A DNA stretch of 64,000 bases from WJJR01 sp964440935 (GTDB lineage: Bacteria > Zixibacteria > MSB-5A5 > WJJR01), in the NCBI GenBank assembly GCA_964440935.1, contig CAYTTY010000003.1, positions 1 to 64,000 on the forward strand, in the 5' to 3' direction. Below are positions 44,344 through 53,634 of this stretch, one piece after another (positions within the stretch are counted from its first letter, which is position 1; the number at the start of each line of letters is the position of its first letter). A program made the position numbers and the translations under genes. The notes beneath the pieces are model-generated. The model did no database searches. It was not told the DNA's origin and saw nothing but the letters and a program-made list of their open reading frames with translations.

Positions 44344-45005
44344 CTAAGCGTTCGCGTAAGATCTCAAATTGTTTAGATAGGTGCGCCTGTTACATCTCAA
44401 CTATGGTCAGGCGCGAATAAAGCGGTCACAAAGTGGTCTAGCGTAGGGCTCCTTGACGAGCGGTTATCGCTCCAGAGTGCTCGCAGTATACACGGCGCTT
44501 TGGTCTCTGTCAATAGGGGGAGTGCAACTTTTTTCAGAGTTTGCAGTGGCTTGGATTTGCGCGAGCGGAGGTATTGTAATCCCGCGTCGTTCCCGCTCTC
44601 AGCCGCACCAGGGCGGGGCGGGTCTGCACCTTCCGAGACGCAGTGGGGCCCCTGTACCTTGGGGCGTGTTGAAGAACCCGTTCGCTTACGTCGTATGTGC
44701 GGGCTGGTAGAGGCTGTCTCACAAGTGGCGCGTGAAGGCGCACACATGGGTTGGCCCCTACGGTTTGTAGTGACAGACCTGTGTGTCTGCCCCACACGTG
44801 GTCGAATCGCATCACGAATAGAAATTCATGAGATAGCCGCTTCCTGTCTTACATTTCGGTGAAGCCGAAAGTGAGTTTCCAGATGCCCCAGGGTCGGTCG
44901 TCGCCATCCTCCGATTCCATTCATCCGCCGGAATTTACTCACGCAAGAGATTGTCCAGAGCGCCGATACAGGTGATAGGGTGGGGATAGGTATGGCAGGG
45001 CTAAA
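44344..45005. other. Gene-free gap with a dispersed-repeat fragment
   Basis: No supported gene is seen in this 662 bp; frames on both strands are compositionally odd and lack starts. Around 44640-44700 is CTGTACCTTGGGGC, then GTGTTGAAGAACCC, which matches the arms of the element at 5601-5793 and the outer flank at 50580-50597. The right side must carry the promoter for the cupredoxin gene. Confidence 0.5.
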
Positions 45006-45665
45006 ATGACAACCCGAATTGTCGTGCTTTTGTTGCTGTTTTCGACAACGGTCGAAGCGGGCACGATTCGTGGAACGGTGACGACCCCGACCGCACGTCC
45101 GGCCGCGCCGCCACGGTATATCGAGCGCCCGACCTCGCCCGCAGAGCATCAGGGCGACCGCGTTGCGAGTGCATCGTTGGCTGCGGTCATCGTGGAACCG
45201 GTGGAGGTGGACGAGGCTGTCCACACGGCGCCGGTGGCCGACACCCCCCGGGTCATGGCGCAGAAAGGCACACGCTTCGTGCCCAATCTCCTGATCGTTC
45301 CGGTCGGAGGCGTTGTGTCGTTTCCGAATCACGACCCGATCTTTCACAACGTGTTTTCCTATTCATCAGTCAAGACGTTCGATCTCGGACGATATCCCAA
45401 GGGTGAAACGCGCACGGTGACATTCACGGAGCCGGGAATCGTGCGTGTCTTTTGTGAGATTCACGCGTCGATGTACGCCGCGATTGTGATCACCGAGTCA
45501 CCTTGGCATCAACTGATTCCGTCGGGAAGTGAATTCGAATTCACTGATCTGCCTGCAGGGCGATATCGTCTTCTCGCGGCTGATGCGATGGGGCGGTACA
45601 CAACGACGGACATCACATTAGAGTCGAGCGACACCAGATCAGTGACGCTCGCATTGGAGCGATAG
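45006..45665 (+). CDS. Periplasmic cupredoxin-like (type 1 copper) protein
   Basis: The 219-residue protein has a signal peptide (VVLLLLFSTTVEAG). A plastocyanin-like domain follows with the four type 1 ligands: His in FPNHDPIFHNVFS, then Cys, His and Met in FCEIHASMYAAI (Cys-x2-His-x2-Met). A C-terminal sandwich follows (FTDLPAGRYRLLAADAMG). Such proteins are often annotated as methylamine-utilisation or plastocyanin-like, and carry electrons or hold copper in the periplasm. Three bases separate its stop from the histidine kinase start, indicating one operon with the sensor and the beta-barrel. Confidence 0.88.
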   Translation: MTTRIVVLLLLFSTTVEAGTIRGTVTTPTARPAAPPRYIERPTSPAEHQGDRVASASLAAVIVEPVEVDEAVHTAPVADTPRVMAQKGTRFVPNLLIVPVGGVVSFPNHDPIFHNVFSYSSVKTFDLGRYPKGETRTVTFTEPGIVRVFCEIHASMYAAIVITESPWHQLIPSGSEFEFTDLPAGRYRLLAADAMGRYTTTDITLESSDTRSVTLALER

Positions 45666-45668
45666 TCT

Positions 45669-47453
45669 GTGCACCTTCCGTTACGCGCCAAGTTCGCCAT
45701 CGTGGCCGGCAGTGTGGCAATCATCGCACTGGGGTCGACGTTGTGGGCATTGAGCTATCGGCTCGAACGCCAAATGGCGGGACGCATCGGCGACTTGCTG
45801 ATCGGCGCGGAAAATACCTTCACGCGTTGGGAGCACGAGCGACAGAACAACCTGCGTGTCCAGGCACGGATCATCGCACGGGACCCGCGTTTCTTCGCGG
45901 CCGTCGCCGAAGGTGATCCAGCGACCGCTCTTCCGGCGGCGCGTCAGTTTCAGGACATCGTCGGCAGTTCGTTGTTCCTTGTGTGTGATGACGCCGGCAA
46001 GACTCTGGCGATACTCGACCAGCGTGGTGAATCACGTGGTTTCTGCTGGCCGGAAACGGTTCCGCCGCAAGCGAAGCAATTCCGTTTTGAAAACGAGTTG
46101 CACCTGCTGCAAACGCGGGCTGTCACAGTCGGATTGGATACGGTCGGCTATGTGGCCCTGGGCGACCGTGTTGACGCCGGACTGGCGACAACGGTGGGCC
46201 AGATCGCCGGTGTCGATATTCTCTTCTTTGACAACAGTACCGTCTTTGGCTCCTCAATACCATCCGATGCCGCACAGCAATTCGTTCAGCGACTCAACCA
46301 GTCAGAAATGGACTCGGACGATCGCCTGCGTCCGATACCGCTGACGGTCGACGGCGAACGATATCTGTTTCGCATCGGTCCGATGATTGGCGGAGGAGAT
46401 GGATCCTACGCCGTTGTGATGTCGCTTGATGAACGTCTCAATCCCTTGATTGCCGATATGCGGGAAACACTAACGATTGTCGGCGCTGTCGCCCTCGTGC
46501 TGGCGTTTGTCATCTCCTGGATCGTCGCGCGCAAAATCACCGCGCGTGTTCCCATTTTGGTACGCAGTGTCGAGGCGGTGGCACGCGGCGATTACTCACG
46601 TTCGGTGGTCCATCGCGGACACGATGAGTTCAACACCCTGGCACAAGCCGTCGATCGCATGCGCAACGCACTCGCCGCGCAAATGGAAGCAATTCGACAG
46701 GCCAACGCGGAGAGGATTGCCGCTGAACGGTTGGCGATCATCGGTAAAATGGCCTCGACCATCATCCATGATTTCAAAACACCGATGCAGGTGATCCGTT
46801 CGGCGGTGGAGATGACGTCGGTCGACGGTTTACCGGCACCCAAACGCGCCGAGTATGGTCAAATGGTTACGCGTGAACTGGATCGGATGGTCGACATGGC
46901 GCAGGAACTGCTCGCGTACGCACGCGGCGACCGTCGCATGGCGCGCACCACGGTGGTCGTCGATGATTTCCTTGCCGAAGCGACCGCCAGCTGGCGGCAA
47001 ATCGCCGACCGTCAGGGCGTGACGATTGAACACATTGCCGGTGCGGGAGATCTGTCGGTTTCGATTGACCGTGACAAGATTCAACGAGCGCTCAACAATA
47101 TCGTAACCAATGCGCTCGAAGTATTGAGTTCCGATGGTCGTATCATTATCGAAAGCGTCGCCCGCGGTGACTGTGTCGAATTCACCATTACGGACACGGG
47201 CCCGGGTATCCCCGACGAAATTCGCGATACGATTTTTGAACCCTTTGCCACATTTGGCAAAGTGCAGGGAACGGGCCTTGGATTGGCTATGGCCAAGAAG
47301 ACCGTTGACGATCACCAGGGAACGATCACCGTAGCATCAGGCCCGGGACAGGGGACACAATTTACCATTCGCTTGCCGCGTCTGTTACGTGATGCTCCGC
47401 AAATCGCCACAACGCCATCACCGGAGGTCTCGCATGACATGCCGGTGGCTTAA
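45669..47453 (+). CDS. Membrane sensor histidine kinase with HAMP domain
   Basis: The 594-residue kinase has a first membrane helix at about residues 11-31, a periplasmic Cache-like sensor domain to about 260, a second helix at about 265-285 and a HAMP domain (RVPILVRSVEAVARGDYSRSV). The HisKA box has His367 in STIIHDFKTPMQVIRSAVEM, and the ATPase has NIVTNALEVLSS, DTGPGIPDE and GTGLGLAMAKKTVDDHQGTI. The start is GTG 45669. No response regulator gene lies beside it. Its operon with a cupredoxin and an outer-membrane barrel suggests that it senses copper or an envelope state. Confidence 0.94.
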   Translation: MHLPLRAKFAIVAGSVAIIALGSTLWALSYRLERQMAGRIGDLLIGAENTFTRWEHERQNNLRVQARIIARDPRFFAAVAEGDPATALPAARQFQDIVGSSLFLVCDDAGKTLAILDQRGESRGFCWPETVPPQAKQFRFENELHLLQTRAVTVGLDTVGYVALGDRVDAGLATTVGQIAGVDILFFDNSTVFGSSIPSDAAQQFVQRLNQSEMDSDDRLRPIPLTVDGERYLFRIGPMIGGGDGSYAVVMSLDERLNPLIADMRETLTIVGAVALVLAFVISWIVARKITARVPILVRSVEAVARGDYSRSVVHRGHDEFNTLAQAVDRMRNALAAQMEAIRQANAERIAAERLAIIGKMASTIIHDFKTPMQVIRSAVEMTSVDGLPAPKRAEYGQMVTRELDRMVDMAQELLAYARGDRRMARTTVVVDDFLAEATASWRQIADRQGVTIEHIAGAGDLSVSIDRDKIQRALNNIVTNALEVLSSDGRIIIESVARGDCVEFTITDTGPGIPDEIRDTIFEPFATFGKVQGTGLGLAMAKKTVDDHQGTITVASGPGQGTQFTIRLPRLLRDAPQIATTPSPEVSHDMPVA

Positions 47454-48564
47454 GTACATTCTCGCCGTTGTCATCGCCGTCAGCGCGATCGAATCCGCTT
47501 CGGCACAGTTCTACGTGTCGGGATTGTTGGCGATGGTCGCACGCAACGCCGATGTGGCCAATCAACACAATCAGACCAATGTCGGACTCTCCACATTCGA
47601 TGCCACGTATGGCCGTTTGTTCTTCGACGGACGCGTTACGGATCGCTTGGCGGGGTTCGTGCAATTCTACCTGAGTACACGTTACGATGTCTCGTTGTAC
47701 GGAGCGTATCTACGGTATGACCACTCTCCGCAATGGCATCTCGAAGCCGGTCTGATCCCACTGCCCGTAGGGTTGTGGGGTCCTCGGACCTATGCAGACA
47801 AAAACCCGTTGGTTGGCGTGCCGCTGATGTACCAGTACAAGACGGGGCTGTCCGTGCGCGGAGAACTGCAACAGTCGGCTGAGGATATCCTCGCCCAGCG
47901 AGGTACGTCGAGTGCCGTTCCCGTTATGTACGATTTCTGCTGGAATACCGGTATCCATGGGTATGGTAGCGTTGGCCGTTTCGATGTCGGAATAGCCTTG
48001 CAGACCGGCTCGTTGGGGAGCCCATCGCGTAATACGCAGTACAACTATCCCAATGTTCTCGCGCACATCAGTTGGGTTCCCGGTCCCTGGTTGACTGTTG
48101 GCGGCTGGGGAGCAATGGGTTCCTACCTTCCGCCCGGATCGGAAGCCACCCTCCCCGGTTCTAACGCGCTGGAGGACTACCATCAGCAAACAGTCGGCGG
48201 CCTGGCTCGCTTCGCTCTTGGCCACTGGGAAGTCTATGCCGAAGGGCTGGTCAACCGATTCCAGCATCCGTTCCTTGGCAATCTCGATGCCACCGGTGGC
48301 TATGTGGACGTGCGCTATGGTTTTGCTCCCAAGTGGTTTGGCGCCGCGCGGATCGAGGGAATGAGCTTCTCACAGTTGGACCAGTCCATCGATCCCCAAA
48401 TGTCACGTTGGGATTTCCCCCTGGGCCGTCTGGAAATCGGCGTCGGTCACAACATGACCCACAAGACGATGATCAAAGCAGTCACCCAGTTTGTCCGTTT
48501 CGATAACGCTCCCGCGTCGCTCAACGAGGAGATCTACGCGATTCAATTTGTTGCCGAGATTTGA
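47434..48564 (+). CDS. Outer-membrane beta-barrel (porin-like) protein
   Basis: The 376-residue protein has a signal peptide (cleavage near ASAQF) and then alternating amphipathic strands typical of a barrel, such as GRLFFDGRVTDRLAGFVQFYLS and WHLEAGLIPLPVGLWGPRT. It ends in VAEI, not the aromatic end common in porins. The layout recalls porin O/P-like or phosphate-selective types, without enough identity to name it. ATG 47434 has GGAGGT upstream and overlaps the end of the kinase gene by 20 bp, so expression is coupled. Function is unassigned. Confidence 0.75.
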   Translation: MTCRWLKYILAVVIAVSAIESASAQFYVSGLLAMVARNADVANQHNQTNVGLSTFDATYGRLFFDGRVTDRLAGFVQFYLSTRYDVSLYGAYLRYDHSPQWHLEAGLIPLPVGLWGPRTYADKNPLVGVPLMYQYKTGLSVRGELQQSAEDILAQRGTSSAVPVMYDFCWNTGIHGYGSVGRFDVGIALQTGSLGSPSRNTQYNYPNVLAHISWVPGPWLTVGGWGAMGSYLPPGSEATLPGSNALEDYHQQTVGGLARFALGHWEVYAEGLVNRFQHPFLGNLDATGGYVDVRYGFAPKWFGAARIEGMSFSQLDQSIDPQMSRWDFPLGRLEIGVGHNMTHKTMIKAVTQFVRFDNAPASLNEEIYAIQFVAEI

Positions 48565-48570
48565 TGACCG

Positions 48571-48598
48571 GGACCGCCGAGTCCCTGCTCGGCGGTCC
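48571..48598 (+). terminator. Hairpin after the barrel gene
   Basis: GGACCGCCGAG pairs perfectly with CTCGGCGGTCC around TCCCTG, seven bases after the stop. There is no T-run, so it is terminator-like only. A decayed MITE-like end (GACAATCGCTCT, 48677-48688) lies further on. Confidence 0.6.
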
Positions 48599-48811
48599 GT
48601 GGACCGGGGATTGTGCAGACGCGGAAGCACGGGCCTGAAGGCCGGTGGCACCACGATGCAAACGGAGAAGATTTGTGACAATCGCTCTGGATCCTCGCAA
48701 ACGTGACACAGTCTCTCTTGGTCCACTGACTCCTCTTGAAATCCCGGCAATCGCATCGCATACTCGTGTCTCATGAGAAGAACCAACCACCTTATGACGC
48801 AGGAGTGACCG

Positions 48812-50188
48812 GTGACAGATAAGAGCGTATCACGGCTTTGGGCGGAGTTTGCAACCAATTTGAAGTTCGGTGACATCAGCGATGATGCGGTCAAGGCGGC
48901 CAAGCGGTTTTTGTTGGATTCATGCGGTTGTGCACTGGGCGGTTTTCATCACGAAGACTGTCAGATCATGAACAAAACCCTCAGCGAGTTCGGTGGCAAT
49001 GCCCAGGCGACGGTCTGGTCGTCGGGTGAACGCACCAACGCCTATTCGGCGACATTGATGAACTCGCTTGCCATTCGCGTGATGGATTACAACGACATCT
49101 ACTGGGAGGCCGATCCGTCGCATCCGTCGGATCTCATTCCGGCGGTCACGTCGTGCGCGGAGATCACCGGCCGCTCCGGCGCCGATGTGATTGCCGGCAT
49201 CGTGTTGGCTTACGAGTTGGAAATGCGGTTGTGCGAATTCGCCGTTCCCGGCATCCGTGAACGCGGCTGGCATCATGCCTCGTTGACGCAGATCGCCTCG
49301 CCCGTCGCCGCTGGGTACGCGCTCGGCCTGAATGTTGATCAAATTGTGAATGCGATGGGCGTATCGACCTGCCACAACATGACAATGGGTGCGGTGGCCG
49401 CAGGAAAACTGACGATGATGAAGAACACCGTCGATCCGATGGCGACCGCATCGGGCGTCATGGCGGCGCGCTTAGCGCAATACGGTTACATCGGCACCGA
49501 ATTGATCTTGGAAGGCAAAGAGGGTTTTTGTGAGTTGCTCGGCCCGGAGTGGGATATGGGACGTCTCACCGACGGGTTGGGCAAATCCTGGCGCATTGTC
49601 AATTGTGCGTTCAAGGCGTTCCCGACCGAAGCGCTCTCGCATTCACCGATTTCGGCCGCGCTGCAATTGGTCAAAGAGCACGACATCAAAGCCGATGATG
49701 TCAAACACGTGGTGGTGCGCACCATCGCGCGTGCCAAAGACATCCTCGCCGATCCGACCAAGTACGAACCCGAGTCCAAAGAAACGGCCGACCACTCGTT
49801 GCCGTATGTCGTCTCCGCCGCCATTGCGGATCGCATGATCACCCCGCAGCAGTTCACACCGGAACGGATCGCCGATCCGAAACTGCGCGCGCTGTTCCCC
49901 AAAATTGAAGTTGTTGCCGACGATGAGTTCGAACGCAATTTCCCGGCGAAGAAGTGTTCGGCAGTGGCCATCACAACCAATGATGGAAGGACCGTCGAAA
50001 ACCAGGTCGACTACCCGCGCGGCAACCCGAACAACCCGATGAGCGACGCCGATCTGGAAGAGAAGTTCCGCGCGCTTACCGACGACGTGATGAATTCATC
50101 GCAGCAGGATCGCGTGATGGAAGCGGTCAACAACATCGACAAAGCGAAAGATCTTGGTGGTTTCCTGAAGGCGATGACGATTAGGTAA
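48812..50188 (+). CDS. MmgE/PrpD-family protein
   Basis: The 458-residue protein belongs to the MmgE/PrpD family, which includes 2-methylcitrate dehydratase and cis-aconitate decarboxylase. Visible landmarks are AKRFLLDSCGCALGGF, VMDYNDIYWEADPSHPSDLIPAVTSCAEITGRSGADVIAGIVLAYEL, GWHHASLTQIASPVAAGYALGLN and KAFPTEALSHSPISAALQLV. The alkene-forming dehydratase reaction is expected, but prpB/prpC are not nearby, so the substrate is open. The start is GTG 48812 with AGGAG upstream. Confidence 0.9.
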   Translation: MTDKSVSRLWAEFATNLKFGDISDDAVKAAKRFLLDSCGCALGGFHHEDCQIMNKTLSEFGGNAQATVWSSGERTNAYSATLMNSLAIRVMDYNDIYWEADPSHPSDLIPAVTSCAEITGRSGADVIAGIVLAYELEMRLCEFAVPGIRERGWHHASLTQIASPVAAGYALGLNVDQIVNAMGVSTCHNMTMGAVAAGKLTMMKNTVDPMATASGVMAARLAQYGYIGTELILEGKEGFCELLGPEWDMGRLTDGLGKSWRIVNCAFKAFPTEALSHSPISAALQLVKEHDIKADDVKHVVVRTIARAKDILADPTKYEPESKETADHSLPYVVSAAIADRMITPQQFTPERIADPKLRALFPKIEVVADDEFERNFPAKKCSAVAITTNDGRTVENQVDYPRGNPNNPMSDADLEEKFRALTDDVMNSSQQDRVMEAVNNIDKAKDLGGFLKAMTIR

Positions 50189-50399
50189 CAACATTCTGGT
50201 CATTTCAGGGTGGATTCGGATTGAGGGGCCCACATACCCGGAGCGAACTCTTTTCGGACTTCGCGGATGGACGATATGGGTCCCACTGACCAAGTGGCCT
50301 GTTGGAAAAGTCGTGTGTTAACTCCGGACCAGATGATGTAAGCGAATGAGGAAATCATAACCTCGTGTAGGTGAGGCTCTTAGCCGCACCGGTCCGGCT

Positions 50400-50550
50400 A
50401 CAGCGATTGTCAGAAGAGCTGTCCGATTCACGAGACCGTAGCATGGCCGTCCCGCTTGCCGTGAGCATGGTCGAACGCGCCATGCCGTACGGGCGAGGCG
50501 CCCGTGCTACATCGTCCAGTCAATCGGAAGACAATTCTGACAATCGCTCT
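50400..50550. mobile_element. MITE-like element, third complete copy
   Basis: Ends at 50400-50428 and 50522-50550 are 29-bp inverted repeats with several mismatches; the left end is decayed (ACAGCG rather than AGAGCG). Inside is a small hairpin ACGGGCG-AGG-CGCCCGT (50488-50504). The outer flanks CCTGTTGGAAAAGTCGTGTG (50299-50318) and TTTTTCAACAGGCCCC match those of the 6942-7100 copy, so both sit inside the same larger repeat. Confidence 0.6.
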
Positions 50551-50600
50551 AAGAGCCGCACCTCCGCGATGCACGTATGGGTTTTTCAACAGGCCCCAAG

Positions 50601-50832
50601 GTACAGTGGCACGCTTGGCCCGCCGCCGTTCGTCGCCGAGCACCGACGCCACCTGTGCTGTCAACCCCAACCGCCGGTCCGCCTGACGCAACAGCAACAC
50701 ACCCCCATCGCTGGCGACGTCCGCGCCACCAAAATGGGCCTCCACCAGCCGGCGTTTACACCTTGGATAGCGATACACTCGAGGGTTACATACTGTCACG
50801 GCGGAGCGTCCTCTGCTGTGTTGTCCACGCAA
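50601..50832 (-). pseudogene. IS1380-type transposase N-terminal fragment
   Basis: The frame encodes HFGGADVASDGGVLLLRQAD, then RRLGLTAQVASVLGDERRRAKRATV, which is the characteristic start of IS1380-family transposases. It then breaks off at the repeat end containing CTGTACCTTGGGGC and GTTGAAAAACCC. Catalytic domains are missing, so it cannot work. It is a relic beside the third MITE-like copy. Confidence 0.7.
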
Positions 50833-51065
50833 CTCAATGACAGAGGGTTGAAGGGCTTCGCTACTCTTTTTCGTGAAATATCCGAGCTAGGGCATCCGAC
50901 CATTCGTGGCATCGGCGAATAGAGCACAAGTCACATCCATACCAGAGCGTTATCCTCCTTTCAGTGACTTCCCACGATTTCTTGCACACTGACTTGATTT
51001 GATTCGTACACCCATGTATTGTCGCACCGATTGGAGATGCCACATTTGCCACCACACCGCGACCG

Positions 51066-53393
51066 ATGATCCTCCACCGTCCATTGCAACTGATCGCACT
51101 GGTAATTGCCGTAGAATGCATCCTGTTAATAGTGTTCCAACGGGCCCAGGCAGACTCCTCTGTAGCATTGAACGGCCACGTTGTCAATTCGATTACGCAG
51201 CGTGCGGTCCCCAATGCCACTGTCCGTCTGCCCGATGTCCCGCATGTCGGACGCAGCAATGATGAGGGAGACTTCACGTTTGACCATCTGGCGCCCGGGC
51301 GCTACACGATTGTGGTGACGCATGTCGGGTATGATTCGCTGACCGATCGCGTGACACTGACCGACTCGGTCACCGAGGTCACGGTCCGCCTCGTCCCCCG
51401 TTCGATTCAACGGGGCGACGTTGTCGTGACCGCCACACCGGTCGAAGAGCGCTCGTTCGACTTGCCGCAGAATGTCTCGGTGACGCCTGAAGAGGACATC
51501 GACAAGCGTCCGGCCAGCACGACCGCCGAGGTCCTGCGCGAGGAGCCGGGCATCCTGGTGCAGAAAACAACCCACGGCCACGGCGCGCCGATCATTCGCG
51601 GTTTGATCGGACGGTATGTGCTGTTGCTCTACGACGGTGTGCGTTTAAACAAGCCCAACTTTCGCTTCGGCGGGAACCAGTATCTAAATACGGTTGATCG
51701 TGAATCGCTCGAACGCATTGAGGTCGTGCGCGGACCAACGTCAGTGCACTACGGCAGCGACGCCATCGGCGGTGTGGTCAATATGATCCCGGCCTCACCC
51801 CCGCTCGGTGAACAGCGGACACCGGCGAGTGTCGATGCGACCGCACGTTACGCCAGTGCCGACGATGCGCGCAGTCTCAGCGTATCGGCCGAAGGCGGTG
51901 TCGCGCGGCTCGCCGCGAAAGCAAACGTGTCGGTGAAATCCGTCGGCGATCTGGAAGCGGGTGAACCGATCGGTGAACAGTCGCCAACCGGCTGGGAGGA
52001 ATGGAGCGTTGCCGGACGTGCGGGATTCCGTTTTTCCCCCCTCAGCCGCCTCTGGCTTGATCTGCACTTTGTGCGTCAAACCGACGTGCCCCGTTACGAC
52101 CGGTATGTATCGGGACGATTCGACCAGTGGATTTACAATCCGCAGGATCGCGATTTGGCCGCACTACGGTTTGAATCTGAGATTCCCCAATGGGGGTTAT
52201 CTTCAGTCAAAGCCAATGTCTCTTTTCAGCGCGAACTCGAGGGACGCACCGAGCAACGCGCTGGATCATCTGAAATCTCTTTCTCGCGCGATGAGATTAC
52301 AACGTGGGGCAGCAAGATCTCCGCGTCGCGCCCCACGGCTGGTAATCATCTGCTGTCATTTGGCGCCGAAGCGTACCACGATCACATCGACAGCCGGCAG
52401 ACGGTTGATAAAGGCGACACGATTGTCAGCGAACGGCCGACTTATCCCGATGATTCGAAGTACTCGCAATTCGGTGTGTTCCTGGAAGACCGGATTTCCG
52501 TGACCGAGCAGTTGATGGTCACGGCCGGTCTGCGTTACAGCCAATATCGCCTGCAGTCTCCGCTCGGTGAACCGTTCGGCGCTCTCGACGATACGTACGA
52601 TGATCTCACCAGCGCGCTCTTTCTGAGCTACCATCCGATTCCAAAGTTGAATCTGATCGGAAGCTGGTCGCGCGGCTTTCGTGCACCGAATTTGAATGAT
52701 GTTGCGGTGCTCGGATTCTCCAGCAGCGGAGTCGATGCACCCAGCCCGAATCTCGGCGCTGAAGGCAGCAATAATTTCGAACTGGGCATCAAATGGCAAA
52801 CGGCGAGTGCCTCGGGACAACTGTTCGGATTCTACAACCGGCTCGAAGACCTGATCGACCGCGTGCCGGGGGCCTACGACGGTAAGTCGTTCTTTGATGA
52901 GAATGGCAACGGTGTCAAAGACCCCGGGGAGTTTGACATCTTTCAGCGTGACAACATCGGCAAGGCGCGTATCTACGGGTTTGAATTCAGCGGCCAGGCT
53001 GAGCTGACCCATCACCTGACATCGCGACTTCAGGCTTTCTGGACACGCGGTGAGGAAATCACCACCGATGATTACATGAGCCGCATCCCGCCGTTCATGG
53101 GCTTGACCGGGATCAGCCTGGAACCGTCGGAGCGCTGGAATGTCGAGTTTCTCACCCGTTGGGCGGCCGCACAACGTCATCTCTCCCAACGAGATATCGA
53201 TGATTCCCGGATCGATCCCAGTGGTACCCCCGGATGGATCACCTACAACATCCGTATGCAGCTTGGCCTCGCTCCCCTGATCGTCCGTATTGGCCTCGAG
53301 AATCTAACCGATGAAGATTACAAAGAACACGGCTCCGGGGTCTATTCTCCCGGACGCGGTGTGACGCTCTCGATTCGATATGTGACAAATTGA
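51066..53393 (+). CDS. TonB-dependent outer-membrane receptor
   Basis: The 775-residue protein has an N-terminal hydrophobic export segment, a carboxypeptidase-regulatory-like sandwich at about residues 32-110 (GHVVNSITQRAVPNATVRL), a plug at about 130-235 (PASTTAEVLREEPGILVQK, RGLIGRYVLLLYDGVRLN, RIEVVRGPTSVHYGSDAIGGVVNM) and a 22-strand-type barrel. The plug wording resembles haem/haemoglobin-type receptors, but the substrate cannot be read. The ribosome site is weak at ATG 51066. A terminator is at 53545. No TonB/ExbBD genes lie in the window. Confidence 0.92.
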   Translation: MILHRPLQLIALVIAVECILLIVFQRAQADSSVALNGHVVNSITQRAVPNATVRLPDVPHVGRSNDEGDFTFDHLAPGRYTIVVTHVGYDSLTDRVTLTDSVTEVTVRLVPRSIQRGDVVVTATPVEERSFDLPQNVSVTPEEDIDKRPASTTAEVLREEPGILVQKTTHGHGAPIIRGLIGRYVLLLYDGVRLNKPNFRFGGNQYLNTVDRESLERIEVVRGPTSVHYGSDAIGGVVNMIPASPPLGEQRTPASVDATARYASADDARSLSVSAEGGVARLAAKANVSVKSVGDLEAGEPIGEQSPTGWEEWSVAGRAGFRFSPLSRLWLDLHFVRQTDVPRYDRYVSGRFDQWIYNPQDRDLAALRFESEIPQWGLSSVKANVSFQRELEGRTEQRAGSSEISFSRDEITTWGSKISASRPTAGNHLLSFGAEAYHDHIDSRQTVDKGDTIVSERPTYPDDSKYSQFGVFLEDRISVTEQLMVTAGLRYSQYRLQSPLGEPFGALDDTYDDLTSALFLSYHPIPKLNLIGSWSRGFRAPNLNDVAVLGFSSSGVDAPSPNLGAEGSNNFELGIKWQTASASGQLFGFYNRLEDLIDRVPGAYDGKSFFDENGNGVKDPGEFDIFQRDNIGKARIYGFEFSGQAELTHHLTSRLQAFWTRGEEITTDDYMSRIPPFMGLTGISLEPSERWNVEFLTRWAAAQRHLSQRDIDDSRIDPSGTPGWITYNIRMQLGLAPLIVRIGLENLTDEDYKEHGSGVYSPGRGVTLSIRYVTN

Positions 53394-53544
53394 AAATTAC
53401 TTTAAGGCATTCATTTTCAACAGATTAGTGTTCTATCAGGAGTCTTTTTGACTTAGTCACAACACATCATGCTGCCATCCGTATCATTCGTGTTGTAATG
53501 ATTCTGGACGAAGTAATTCCGGAGTCGATACAAGAGGATATGAG

Positions 53545-53567
53545 CCCTTCCATTGGAAGGGTTTTTG
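53545..53567 (+). terminator. Intrinsic terminator after TonB receptor
   Basis: CCCTTCC pairs with GGAAGGG around ATT, then TTTTT follows. It lies about 150 bp beyond the receptor stop and before the MarR gene. Confidence 0.85.
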
Positions 53568-53634
53568 CAATGTGTTAGGAATCAATGAGTTGGAATTAGT
53601 CACGGACGAGCGATTCAAGAGTTACTGATTTACC

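Larger units (their letters stand above)
50189..51065. other. Large non-coding gap with mobile remnants
   Basis: These 877 bp hold the MITE-like element 50400-50550, outer repeat flanks and a transposase fragment, but no intact gene. From about 50840 on I see no feature except the promoter region presumed to serve the TonB receptor gene. Confidence 0.6.

Noticed and set aside
44397..44862. Frames of 80-130 codons in the gap before the cupredoxin gene
   Set aside because: Composition is arginine/serine-rich noise and part of the DNA is a dispersed repeat.
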